64,000 bases of DNA from Chaenocephalus aceratus (GCA_023974075.1 CM043791.1:18678299-18742298), one strand, 5' to 3'; shown: positions 12,341-24,120, numbered from the stretch's first letter. Notes: a model not told the origin generated them from the letters alone. Numbers and translations are program-made.

Positions 12341-13979
12341 CTGCGGGTCATGACTCAATTGTGGAGAGTCATGGTTTACAGATTTCCTTAGAAAACTATG
12401 GGATGATGCCTGTAGTCTGCCTTTCCTTAGAAATAGCCCAGTCCTTGGGCATTACAAAATTCATCTGCTTTTTTTCCTTTCAATCTCTCCTCTCACACCC
12501 ACCATCCTTCTCTCACCTTACTTACTCCTGCTCCATCATTTCCTGTTGAGTCACAGGCAGAGCCAGACTGCAACATGTTTTACGTTTTACTGCTCCCCTC
12601 TTTGCTTTCCTCTTCCACTTCCTTGTTCACAGATGCCTGTCTTGTGCGGGATAATAATGCAGTGTGACATATAATAGCTCTCCAGCATATTTTAAAGAAA
12701 GTAGAGCACGAGAAATGTCAAAGCAGACGTAGGAGTCTCTTCCTGGCAACATGACTGATACATGCAGTAAATTACTCTAAGGATCATAGGATTATCAACT
12801 CTGCAGAAAACTAACCATAAAACTTGCCACAACATGTCATCAGTCTATAGCTTAATCAGAAAAATAAAAAGCCTCAAGCGTAAAAGATACAGTGAGAACA
12901 ACTTAATCAATGTATTAAATCATACAAAATCAATCTTTATAGATCCTTTCCGATAATATTGACCACTGGAGACTCCTTGGGAAATGTTCCTGCATTGCTA
13001 TTGGTTTTTATGCTAATAACATTCGAGGAAGTGATGCTGTGGTGAGGTAAGGCGGAACGTATATGAAGGCAGTGCGTGCCTTTGTGTGAGGGAGGGTTGA
13101 GGGCAGGGCTCTGAGAAACGAAAGGGCTCTGGGGTGGACTGGTTGAGTCATTCAAAAATGTTGCTGCTGACTCAGTTTGCAAACTTGTCTTCAAGAGCAC
13201 GTCGCCAATCTGGAATATTGTGTGTGTGTTTGATCTGTACTTGTGAGGACAAAACCTCTTAGAGACAGGATACTCCTCCTAGTTGATCGTTAGAACTCTG
13301 AAAACGATTTTAAAAATATAGACAGAAGCTACCACTATTAATTTAGGTTTCATCCAATCATAAACTACATTCTTGTGGTTTGTTTAAGAATTGCTCAAAT
13401 AATTACCAGGGAAATGACATCAAATGGAACAAGAAGCTTTGAAGGAGTGCCTATGCACACCAATGCTGTAATCCCATCCTGGCAGCAGGTCAAAGTTTTT
13501 CTGTGATTCAATCATTTCGTCATTTCTTCAGTTTTCTTTACACACCCATCTTGCCACAGCAGTCTTATAACTAAACTGTGTCGGTCAAACCATCGACACA
13601 ACGTGATCCATTGGGGAGTATGGACTCTGGGACATACTCCAAAATTAGTCATCATCCTGAATGTGTTGCAAGGTCCAAGAATGGCTTGCTGTTATGTTCA
13701 GAGGGTAATTTAGAAGGACACCTCCCTCCATTATGGAATGTGATATTTGATCAAAGTGTACAGCTCTTTTACCTGAGTGTGATGCATTATTGTATTTAAA
13801 ACAGTTTTAAACTGTATTGAACTTCATTTTTAATACAAACTAAAAAGTATTGAAAAAATAATGAGCGGCAGTTGCTTCTGAAAAAGATACCTGCAGCCAT
13901 CCTCTGCTCCTTCAACCAGTTCAGACCTACAATACAATATCAAATGGGTGCCAAGTCTGCCAACAGTTAATTTACAGCA
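9028..13979. other. Intergenic stretch, no gene recognised
   Basis: About 5 kb without a credible exon chain. Two short stretches look superficially coding (9667-9924 on the minus strand and 9995-10140 on the plus strand, the latter with an acceptor-like pyrimidine tract) but neither matches a family I know. A GT microsatellite lies at 12299-12338. The remainder is plain AT-rich DNA. Confidence 0.4.
12299..12338. repeat. (GT)n microsatellite
   Basis: About 19-20 uninterrupted GT dinucleotides. Confidence 0.95.
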
Positions 13980-14164
13980 AGAGCCGCTTTCACACCGCAG
14001 GACTTGCGGTACTTTAGTGCCGGCACTAAAGTACCACTAAAGTACCACGGCACTAAATCCGCCAGGGGGCTAGTGCCAATCGCATTCACACCGCAGTACT
14101 TTCCCTGAGGCACGATTACGCTGACGTCACTTCGTCTTCTTCTTCTCTGGGTTTACTGGCAGGC

Positions 14165-14172
14165 CGCAAAAC
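14165..14172. repeat. Target-site duplication, left copy (CGCAAAAC)
   Basis: This eight-base sequence abuts the left inverted repeat at 14173 and is repeated exactly at 16251-16258 after the right inverted repeat. Confidence 0.85.
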
Positions 14173-14642
14173 CATAGATATATATAAACACTAGATGGCT
14201 CATGGGAGATTTTCCAGCGTAGCTGACCGGCCACCATCTTGCTACAGTCAACAGTTACTCTGATTCGCGTTATGGTAGCTGTTGTCAGGTGAGTGATCTG
14301 CACAAAAATACTCTTAACTCACTGAAATCTTGACTGATTTACAAACGGTTTGGTTTATTATAAACATGATTAGCATGGCTATGATACAGGATGCTTGGAC
14401 ATGTTGAAATTGCAGCTTTTCTTTGTGTATGTGGTTGTATTTATTAGCTGGCTAATAACAAGAGGCTGTCAGTGAGACCTAGTATTACAAAGTTGACCCA
14501 GCAACTTTACACCAGTGGGAGAGGCAGAACTGCTCTTTCTTTTCAACATAACTTAAGTTACACATGATTTCTTCCAAGTGGTTTGGCTTGTTAAAAACAT
14601 CTTGCATTATGATACAGGAATTTGCTGGCTTTGTGTTTACAG

Positions 14643-15302
14643 AAGTACCTGACTATGCCGGAGCAGCCTACGGATGCTCTAATCACCGCAGTCTGGAAAC
14701 AAGAACCTGTGGGATCACCTTTCACGTGTAAGATATGACAATATTATGACTACAATTAGGATAATCGTTAATTACTTAGTGGATGTATGTACATTACAAG
14801 TCCTGCTACACAGGATCAGTGGGGCTATGTGAGATAATAGTATTGCAAGATTGTTGTTGACCCAGCCTCTTTAGAATATGTTGTTACCATTTCTTTACAC
14901 AATTATTTAATGTTTCTATTGGACACCTTTTTTATTACTCTTAGTGTGGTTGTCTTATTCTTAAAGTAGGCTATACATACATGCATACATACCAAACATA
15001 TGATAATTTCGGTGTATTTTTGTCCTACCCTTAATGTTAAAGGAAAGAAGGGAGGAACATGTTGACAATAATTTATATATCTGGCTACCTTTCTCATGTT
15101 TTTAAGGTTTCCCAAAACCAAAGAGAGGAGGAGGCAGTGGGAACTCGCCCTAAGAAGGGACGGTTTTGTTTCCTGTGACAGGACACTGCTCTGCAGTGAG
15201 CACTTCAGGAGTGAGGAATTTGACCGGACAGGAGACGCAGCACTATGTTCCCCACATATGTTTATGTTTGCTCAGTCTAATAAACCCATAACATGGTTGT
15301 GA
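14643..15302 (+). pseudogene. THAP-domain coding remnant of the P-like transposon
   Basis: Exon 14643-14727 follows an acceptor (gtttacag) and encodes A-A-Y-G-C-S-N-H-R, then G-I-T-F-H, ending at a donor (gtaaga at 14728). Exon 15107 onward continues F-P-K-T-K-E-R-R-R-Q-W, then L-C-S-E-H-F and a stop at about 15302. These are the conserved blocks of a THAP DNA-binding domain (C2CH zinc finger). The first zinc cysteine, usually in C-A-A-Y-G-C, reads G-A-A-Y-G-C here, while the C..H of C-S-E-H is present. The frame ends shortly after the domain, with no transposase catalytic region recognised, so this is probably a dead or accessory remnant. Confidence 0.65.
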
Positions 15303-15431
15303 AAGAATACCAAAGCTGAGGCTGGACGGTGATTGATTGTTGGTGTGCCATGTGTTCTTCTTAATAATAATAATACATTTATTTTGGGGGGCCGCCTTTC
15401 ATAACACCCAAGGACACATAGGATAGTTTAT

Positions 15432-15483
15432 GTTTAAATTGTTCCCTATATTGCATAGGGGCAATATAGGGAACAATTTAAAC
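15432..15483. repeat. Perfect 23-bp hairpin inside the P-like element
   Basis: Arms 15432-15454 and 15461-15483 are exact reverse complements separated by a 6-base loop (ATAGGG). Confidence 0.9.
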
Positions 15484-16250
15484 AGTGGATTTTGTGATAT
15501 ATCAGCCGGGGTGAGACAAGACAAACCACAAATGGACTACAGAAGGACACATGGTACAGTTTATATTATTCTTGGTCTTTTTTCAATAACATATTTCAAA
15601 GGTTCTGGATTTGTTTACAAATCTAGAAACTAAATACAAAACTAGGATGATATGAAGATCTCATGTCAAAAATAGTTGTGATAAATTAGACAGAACTGGC
15701 CTGTCTGTGAGCACATTTTATGTTGGTTTGGTTCTTCTGATAAAGGTGTGAATATCTAAATAATATACCAACATATGCTATTGTCATTAGTTGTGTCCCT
15801 GTTCTTAAAGCTAAGGCATTGCTAAATTAACAACTCTTGGCTTACAGAGTGGTAACATGAGACCGATTTTTATATATAAAATATAAATGTATTTTAATTT
15901 TATAATTTATTTGAAATATTAACAATATAATAAAATAAATGGAAATATATACACCGGCAAATATTTAATATAAATACCTTGTGTGTGTGTGTATAGCTAT
16001 TGCTTTATCTGATTAATGTTATTTTCATATGAAAGTCCATGATTATAAGTATGCAGTATCATAACTACATCTTTGATGTTTATAAAAAACCAAACCGTTT
16101 GAAAATTGAGCAAGCTATGGTTATTTAAATAGTAAACCATAATGTTATGAATGAGAGAACTGCCTGTAGCAAGATGGCGGCCAAGTGGCAACGTCGGTCT
16201 CAATTGGCCAGCAGCGCGGGTGAGTCATCTAGTGTTTATATATATCTATG

Positions 16251-16258
16251 CGCAAAAC
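16251..16258. repeat. Target-site duplication, right copy (CGCAAAAC)
   Basis: Exact repeat of 14165-14172, directly after the right terminal inverted repeat of the nested transposon. Confidence 0.85.
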
Positions 16259-16827
16259 CACTTCACGGCGAGTACAACAAAAAAACGAGAGAAGAAGAAC
16301 TACACCGGGGAGGGGGTATAAAGCCCATCCGCTGTTTGAGGCGTTTGTTTACTTTCCGACCTCAGACATGATGGAGTTCATAAGGGTAATTTACAAATAA
16401 AATACCCCATTATAACAATGGACTTTATCTTTATGTATTTATTATATATTGCCCCCTCAGGCTGCTTTTGGAAAAGGACATCAACCCTTGTTTGGTGTTT
16501 TTCCCTTATTTATCTAAAACAAATGACATGATCAATTACTTGTGTTTATGTGTGTAAGACTTGTGTTTCTGATCAATTCAACCACCGACACCTGTCTGCT
16601 CTCACATTCTTCTATTCTGCAAATTTGGGGTGGGACACAATAAATAAAGCTTCGCCAGTTTGTTTGTTTTATTGCACAGTCAAGACATAACAATAACGGC
16701 ATCATGCTGTTCCAGGTGTGTCGTATGCATGTAAATTGAAGTTAAATAACAGTGTGAAATGTAAAATAAAGTATAAGTAGTTTCAAAACAATGTAACAGT
16801 GGCAATATATATAGCAGCAGACACGCC

Positions 16828-17037
16828 TTAGTGCAAGTTAGGTGTCAGTATTTTTACCCGGCATCCGTGTGCACTGTGCACGATTCCCAGCTCAAGTAGC
16901 GAACATCGCTCAAAACATTTGGAGTTGGGAACTGCTTTCTGTAGAAGCTGCTGCATCCCGTCCTTGGAGTAAATTGCCAGAAGCGCCGACACTTCCTCAT
17001 CATTCCACCGCTCCGGTGTTGTAGTACGTGTGGTCAT
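16828..17037 (-). pseudogene. Truncated Myb/SANT-like ORF of the outer transposon
   Basis: ATG at 17037 opens a frame reading T-P-E-R-W-N-D-E-E-V-S-A-L-L-A-I-Y, followed by F-E-R-C-S and I-V-H-S-A. This resembles the Myb/SANT-like (trihelix-type) DNA-binding domain found as an accessory protein in fish transposons, notably PIF/Harbinger. The third helix region is garbled (H-G-C-R-V-K-I where Q-C-R-x-K-I/V-K would be expected) and the frame stops after 69 codons, so the ORF is truncated or shifted. Function in a living element would be binding of the terminal repeats. Confidence 0.5.
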
Positions 17038-17353
17038 AACTGCTTTAAAGTACAAAAAAACTACTCGCTCAGGTGTGGATGTGGTTTTGTAGCGAGGAAA
17101 AAAATGGCTGCCTAACAAAACAAATTCAGAGTCTAACGGGGCGTGGTTTGCAATTCGCCCAGCCAATAGAAATAGAATAGAAATTGGCACTCTTTTGTCA
17201 CCAGGTTCGTACCACCTCTCTAGCAGGGACTAAAAAGTACCAAAAGAGTTCCCGGCACTGAGTAGTCCCGGCGGTGTGAACGCGACATTATTGGTACTAA
17301 CGGAACTAAAGAACTAAAGTACCAGGGAAAGTCCTGCGGTGTGAACGCGGCTC

Positions 17354-18131
17354 TCAGGACGTTGCGTTTTCCAATACTGTATGATATAATCAATTCAGAG
17401 CATCTTTGAAGTTAAACTGAAATGTATTCAGTAAACAGATAAAAAACGAAATTGCCTATCTGAAAACAACTTTAGCAGTAGGCTAAGTCATAAGCGCCAT
17501 TTAAACCAATCAATGACTTGATGCATTGCTCATTTTAAATACTAACTCAGCCTGTGCTTATTTGTGTTAAACTGGCAAACTGGTGTTACGCTTAATTAAC
17601 AATTAATTACATGTATTTTATTTTGTGTCTGATGTTATTTAGCAAAGTCACCGCTAACGTCTAAGCACCAAGCACATATCACAGCAGTGTGGCATTAGCT
17701 AGCTTAGAATTACAAAATAACAGTTAACAGTTGTACATTTGAGCTGCACATAACGAAACGTTGCTCATTTACTTATCCAACCTAGACGGTAAATAACGAC
17801 TCGTTATATGTTCTCCCCATCACATTGTTTGAACTTGTTTTAACATTAACTATCTTTAGTTATTTAACTTATCTAACTGCAGAATCAAGGGTAAAGCCAA
17901 TGCACCAAATTCTGCTAACGCTAATTCAGTTAATGCTAGTTAGTTAGCTAATGCTAGTATTGTAATGTTTACCATTTTAACACTAGTAACACAAGTAATT
18001 GTGTTTATTTAGTTAAGTGTTTGTTAGGCTCACTTACTAATAAACTACCCAGGTGAACTAGATGAGTGTTATGCTAACTCGTTTAAGAAGTTAGCAGTCT
18101 GGTAAAGCGTAATTGTTATTTTATTTTTCAG
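17354..18131. other. Upstream region of the docking-complex-like gene
   Basis: AT-rich DNA with many TTAGCTAA-type motifs and no open frame. An acceptor (ttatttttcag, ending 18131) lies 20 bases before the start codon at 18152, so at least one non-coding exon must lie in or left of this stretch. I could not place it. Confidence 0.4.
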
Positions 18132-18151
18132 ACTTATAACCGTAGTTCATC

Positions 18152-21100
18152 ATGAGTCGGCGATCATCTGCCGGCAGGAGTCTATCCCTGGTGGATTATT
18201 GTAAGTGATGATCTTCGTTATATAGGCCTACACATCTTGTAACTGTGTAACTATTTACTGTCAATTTCCGGTTGTAATCAATAAAACACTTAGAAGCTTT
18301 ATGATAGCCTACATCACGTTATGCTACTTGCTTGCTATGTTACACATAATAAATAACAGCTTGCTAGATTAGCCAGGTAGGCCTATGTCTCACACCAATC
18401 ACTGTACAATAAAAAACGACCTCCGTTCGAATACCCTAATTTATTGTATATTATGAAAAATACATAGCTAAATAAATCAAATTTATATTTCAGCTGAAAC
18501 AGACCTGAACAAACTGCAGCAGCAGTATCGCAAAGCAGAAGGAACAAAGAAAGCATATACTGAGAAAACCCAGTTCCTTATCTGCAGAGACAAGTAAGTG
18601 GTGTCCTTTTTATTTACCAATTTGTGCCAATATATTTAACAAAGATATGATGCCACATGCTTACTAGCATCATCTTTAAATGTGGTGTTCTTTTAGTCTA
18701 AACAATTGTTAATCATACTGTGTTTCCAGATAAATTAAAGGGGAAGGCATGTGCAAAGGAAGAAACTTTGTTAAGTCAACCTTGCCAGGAAAGCCTGCCC
18801 TGTAGATCCTAAATAGTAAGAGTGAGAAGTGAAAACAGCAGTTTATAATACAAAAAAAGATACTTATGTAGATGTGTAAGGCATCAGTTCTTTGTTTAAG
18901 TTAACCGGAGGTGTAACTTGTTTCACATGTTTTTCCAACCACTGTGTATAAATATTTGTTTGTGTCTGTGTGATCAGCCGAGAGATCCAGAGACTACTGG
19001 AGGAACGTGAAGAGCATTTACGCAGTCTTAGGTTTTCTCAGAGTAGGTTTACCCGTTGGACTGATGCTAGTGTTGTTCATGACCTCACTGACATGTTGGT
19101 CTGTGGGGACAACATAGAGCAGGAGTGGCAAGCAGAAAAAGGCAAAGTGGCATCTTTGAAAGAACAGGTGAAGTGTGTTTTTCAGTAGACTAAGAGAATG
19201 CCAACCAGTGAAATTCTCTTGATATTCTTACCACAATTCACCTGACTTATTTTGAAATGTTTTAAGATCATACAATGGGAGAGGAAGTTGGTGGAACAGA
19301 AGACTGGTGGGGGAACTACACTGTTCAGTATAAAACCTGGGAAATACTTACTGAAAAACACTTTTTTCATGGAAAGCAAATTGCACAGGGTTAGTGTTAC
19401 ACAGCAAATTCAGTTGACTATAAAAATAAATACATTGTTTCACCAATATGTCCTATTTTTTTTGTTTTGTTATTCCACCTTGACACCTGTTATTAACAAA
19501 GACAATTAAGGTATATTTCTATTCTAGGCTGGAAAACGCTTCAATACAGCGATGAACAGGAATGGAGAGTTGAGGGATGAGCTGAAGAAAATGCAGGTGG
19601 AGAAGAAACAGTTCCTACATGTTCAATCTCGCCTGGGAAAGGTACATTCACTTAACATTAGTCAGTTCCTAAATGAGCTTTTTTCAGTTGTATATTGCTG
19701 CAGAAGTCTGTTAATTGTTGAGATGGTTTAATGTGGGAGGGCCAGTGATGGGGTCTTAATATTATGTAGACAACTATCTCTGTTTTATGTCATCCAGGAG
19801 CTGCATGCACTTCGCAAGGATATTGGTAGCCTGATGGCTAAATGCACTGAAAGCTTTAATGCCAGGTAAACAATTTAGCAGCACTCTCAATGTAGTTTAT
19901 ATATTTTAAATAGATTTGCCTTTATTATGACACACTGTGTTAGGTTAGAGTGCATATTCATATTTGTTCTCATCGGGTAGAGGAAAGAAAAGGAATTTGT
20001 TTTGACGGTGACTATTGTACTTACAAAGCCGTTCCACTTTATTCAGCTGAGCCTTAAAGGTTCTTATATGTCTTGATATCTAATAGATGAAAAAGAAATG
20101 CATTATAAAGTGATACAGTTTACTATAATATTTTTCAATAGCTAACATCTTAGATTCAAGATAAAGTACATCCACAATGTATAACTCTCCAATGTGTTGT
20201 ATATTTATGGCTACACCTAGTGTGAAGTTTCAGGAAAGACAGAGGATGCTGATGGAGCAGAATGCTAAGGATGTGGCTCAGTTCATCAAACGGAACAGCA
20301 ACCAGGAAAAGGAAATGTCTCGAAACTGCAACTTTGAGATTTTCCTTGACATAAAGGATTTTGCACGCAGCTGGGACAAGGGTAATTTATATCTTATTCT
20401 TTGAACAAAAATATGTTTTGCCACCTTTCTAAGCTGAGACCAAACTGTGTCATGCATTTGAAGGGATCAATATAATTTTCCTTTGTCTTTTTGAACTTAA
20501 AGTTGAATGGTGATTGTAATCTGTATCGTATATAATATTCACAGTTTTGCAAACAAAAATGCCTCGTCAATATTGCTCTGATATTGCACACTAATCTGAT
20601 ATTTTTCAGTCCTAAAACGCATTCTAAATACTACTAATTAACTTCTAATAAAATGAATTAATGACACCCTGTGTTCAAAATATGCTACTGTATGACCCGC
20701 AAATGTCTGAACAAAAAGAACATTTTTCTATAGTAACTTTGTATTAACATCCAATTAGTGTTTTGTATTTAATGACACATATTTCCATTTATGTAATTCA
20801 AGGCCTCTGCTGAGCTTCTTTGGCTCATGTTCATGGATTTTTCATTTAGAATCAATGTTTTACATTTTAAATATAACATGCCTTTAGTAAGTCAATATAT
20901 GTATCTGTAACCCAATACACACAACATATAATTACTTAATTCAGTTTATAACAACACTTTAGTAAAATATTTCCCCATTGGGTATTATAGTTAAAGCAAG
21001 GACATTTTAATATATGGTTCTCCTAAGTTTCATATTCGTCCCTACAGTAAAGCACAAACAATTGGATTCTAAGGAATTGGGTCCAGAAGATTTTGAGGAT

Positions 21101-23322
21101 GCTATCAAAAAGATCCTCAAAGTGACAGAAGAAAGTGACCTGGACAAACTTGTCAGGAACTTCCTACAAAGTAAGTCCTTATTAGAACAATTAGAGGGGC
21201 AATGGCAATTGTGCCTCTTTAACAGCAATTGAAATATGTTGTGATTTATTTCCAATAGTGGAGGAGAAGACCTACACTTTAATGAAATTTGTCAACTATC
21301 AGCAAAAGGAAGCAGAGACCCTTCAAAGGCAGATCTCTCAGGTAGGTTTTTCTCTGTGTATTACTGTTAAGAAGGAGAAAAGAAGAAAATAAATATAATT
21401 GCGGTTGTACACTTATGTATTTGTCTGAAAGCGTTGCAATGAGAGAGAGATGTTTGTAGCTGAGAAACAGCGGCAGCAGGAGCAGCATCAGGCTCTTCAG
21501 ATTAAAGTCTCCATCGAGCAAGAGGTGATGGAGCACCAGCTGGCAGGTTTCCAAACGCGCGTTGAGTTCATGGAAAAGCTCCTAGATCAGCTCAAAGAAG
21601 GTACTGCATAGGGCAACCCTGCATGACATTATCTAACAGAAATGTATATAGTGCTTTCCTAGAGTCAGCATTCACCAACACAGAAACAAAGTTCTCACCA
21701 GGAGAGTTAAACATTCACAAACAAGTGTTGTCAATGCCATGGAGATTAATTGGGGGTCAGTTAAGTGCCCAAAGACATTTTGTCGCAGCCAATGCCGCCC
21801 CCTGCTGATAGAGTTTAGCAATTTGTGTCTTGTGTTTTCTCAGTAGAAAACACATGTATTGTCTAATCAATAACATTGGGTGGGATTACACAAACTGAGT
21901 TGGAGTTCATGTACTGTTAAATAATTTGTTTATTCATGTGAATGTGCTCTGTGTTAAATGTAGATGTAATCTTGACAACAGAACCAGTGGACAAAAGTAG
22001 GGTACCTTTCATGCCAGTCATCAGCTATAGTACACATGAATAAGTATAGACAAATGTAGTAAATAGCTCATACAATGTATAAAAAGGACACTTTCATCTA
22101 CCAGTGGAAGATAGAATTAACATTACAACAGTCTTGTAGATATATTGTACTTTTTAAAATCTCATAACTACTTTTACTAGGTTGCGAGTCATTGCTTCAG
22201 ATAAGCGGTGACAGCTCTGAGATCTGCAACCAGTTGAGCTCCTCTGATGGAGTACAGGAGGAAAACATTGCAGAATCCCTGAGAGAGGTGGAGAACAGAG
22301 TCAATGAGCTTCTCTCTCTGCAGTCCTTTCTCCATTTCCAGGAAAATGTTAAAAACCAGTGGGTAAGTGAATATGAAGAAATGTAAATGGCGCATGGAAG
22401 TCTGGCAACCGGAAAGACTTCTGCATATTAATATTCTTTCCCGTCTCCAGGACATTGACAATCTGAGCACCATCGCTGGGCAGCTCCTGGGAAAGACCCC
22501 CAGAGCTGTGAAACCCCCCTCTGCTGCTGAGACCCCTGCACCTGTGTAGGTGTTGTTTTAATCTCAAGGTTCAAGGCTTTTATCAGTCATACGTACATAG
22601 CTACAGTGTAGTTATGACAATGAAAATATTTGGTCCCAGGCTCCTCCAACAGTGCAACACAATAGTAAATACAAAAAGAAAAATAGTGAAATAGTGCAAT
22701 AAGAGTCTATATACAAGTGATTGGAATATGATATATTAGATAAATCATTTCTAAGTTGCAGCCAGATGAATGTTATGGATGTTGTTTCAAAAGTTCAGGT
22801 GTTTAATAGTCTTATGACCTGTGGAATGAAACTGTCCCTGAGTCTGGTGAAAAATCTAGATAAGTGTGCAAGTATCAGACATGAAGCTAAAACGTTTGAT
22901 ATATATTTCTTAATCAAAGGCCAATAAACACAGGAAACCTCTTGTTCTCTTCTATTATTATCGTTTTAATGTATGAATTTACAATCTCAGTGCGGATCCA
23001 GACCTTTTGGAGTCGGTGCTGTTGGAGGCAAAGGAGCCAGTGAGCAGAGATGTTCTACTGACACTGGTCAAAAAGAGGGCGAGTGTAACTCAAATACTTC
23101 TCAATTCCTTCAAAATGTAACAATTAAAAATGATGTTGTTATGAATATCCAGTTACACACATTAAGAATTATATCTGTCACAAAATGTAACCCGTCTATG
23201 TAGGTTGATCATTCCATATTAAAGCTCTCATCCAATAGCTGATTTAAGTAGGTTTATTGAATGTAAATGACAAGAGGTTTATTATTATTTTTCCCTCAGG
23301 CTCAGAGGAAAAAGAAGACTGA
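18152..23322 (+). CDS. Outer dynein arm docking complex coiled-coil protein (ODAD1/CCDC114-CCDC63 family)
   Basis: Thirteen coding exons join without a frame break: 18152-18200, 18494-18593, 18978-19167, 19528-19641, 19798-19865, 20221-20381, 21048-21170, 21259-21341, 21432-21600, 22181-22362, 22451-22545, 22991-23082, 23300-23322, giving about 482 residues. The protein is almost entirely charged, heptad-rich coiled coil. Landmarks are L-Q-Q-Q-Y-R-K-A-E-G near residue 24, A-K-D-V-A-Q-F in exon 6, F-V-N-Y-Q-Q-K-E-A-E in exon 8 and a late V-N-E-L-L-S-L-Q motif, which resemble ODAD1/CCDC114 and its paralogue CCDC63. Family members anchor outer dynein arms to axonemal doublet microtubules in motile cilia and sperm flagella. 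I cannot decide between the paralogues by eye. Human ODAD1 is longer, mostly through its C-terminal tail. The start is the first ATG after an acceptor. Confidence 0.75.
21640..21830. repeat. Degraded retroelement 3'-end-like repeat in an intron
   Basis: The stretch beginning 'atatagtgctttcctagag' and continuing to 'aaagacattttgtcgcag' resembles the common teleost RTE-type LINE/SINE tail (tagtgctttcctagtc ... cccaaggacatttcg). It is heavily diverged, and the assignment is from memory of the motif only. Confidence 0.35.
22562..22900. repeat. Probable retroelement-derived repeat in an intron
   Basis: Intronic block starting 'aaggttcaaggcttttat' and ending with 'gaaactgtccctgagtctgg', phrases that recur in dispersed fish repeats. 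No coding capacity. The class was not determined. Confidence 0.35.
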
Positions 23323-23542
23323 CTGATGTTGTCAGTCGATGCTGCTCCTGAGCCAGCGGAAACAAATCTGTGCTGGGATTTGTATTTTTTAAAAGCTTTA
23401 TTATATTGTATGCTTCTTTAGTGAATGTTTAGATGGACATAATATGTTGTAAATCAGTTATTGACTTTGGGAAGATGGGGAGGTAGTGGCGTTTATGTAT
23501 ATCAATGTGAGTTTCTTAACAGTCAGTGGTACTTATGAATTA

Positions 23543-23548
23543 AATAAA
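23543..23548 (+). terminator. Polyadenylation signal of the docking-complex-like gene
   Basis: AATAAA lies 221 bases after the stop codon at 23322, before the convergent minus-strand gene. Confidence 0.6.
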
Positions 23549-24120
23549 TGTATTTCACTTTAGTAATGTATCTTTGCTCTTTCTTAATCCTTGTTTTTTG
23601 ACATTAAAGCCCAAAGCACTTTAAGATGCCATTTAAAGTGACAGACGGGCGACAAAATATGTTAAAACACACTGACAAAGGCGTACGACAGAGAGGCAAC
23701 AATAACAACAACTCAAAGGCAATTTAAATTACACAGACTTTACATTTTTTACTAGAAAGTATAAGAATACACTACATTAACATAATTTAATCATAATAAC
23801 AATATGACATGCTAAACAACAAATTATAAAATGATTGGCATAATACTTCATAATTAAAAGATGAACAGGTTCACACATTCATTCACTTACACAAACGTTC
23901 ATACACACACACACACAGTATTAAAATCCCTGAGCAACATACAGTAAACAATCCGGCCCATTACAGTCCACGATTTGGCCCTCGGTTCAGATGATTGGTC
24001 GAACTTTAAAGAGTGAACAGCTGTAGTAAGCTGATTGTGTAAAAGCAGGAAAGAATAAAAGGTGTCGCTAAGCTTCATTATAGTGTTTGATTTTTAAGGT
24101 TTCATCAGTTTTTCAGTGGT

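Larger units (their letters stand above)
14173..16250 (+). mobile_element. P-element-like transposon with THAP domain remnant, nested insertion
   Basis: The ends are a perfect 25-bp inverted repeat (14173-14197 and 16226-16250, starting CATAGATATATATAAAC). Subterminal inverted repeats of 18 bases with one mismatch lie at 14229-14246 and 16165-16182 (core CCATCTTGCTACA). The insertion is flanked by the 8-bp direct repeat CGCAAAAC. An N-terminal THAP zinc-finger coding remnant lies inside in two exons (14643-14727, 15107-15302). THAP domain, 8-bp duplication, and terminal plus subterminal inverted repeats together are the hallmarks of P elements and their vertebrate relatives (the THAP9/Pdre group). 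At 2.08 kb with no catalytic region recognised, this copy is non-autonomous. Confidence 0.75.
13980..17353. mobile_element. Outer DNA transposon with Myb-like ORF (PIF/Harbinger-like suspected), split by a nested element
   Basis: The left end (13980 onward, AGAGCCGC.TTCACACCGCAG) and the reverse complement of the right end (ending near 17353) agree over about 25 bases. Both ends carry subterminal copies of CTAAAGTACC (14026-14035, 14037-14046, about 17310-17322), as expected of transposase binding sites. Inside, on the minus strand, is a short Myb/SANT-like ORF (16828-17037). A P-element-like transposon (14173-16250) has inserted between them, so the outer element without the insertion is about 1.3 kb. 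I could not define a target duplication with certainty, so the superfamily stays open. Confidence 0.65.
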
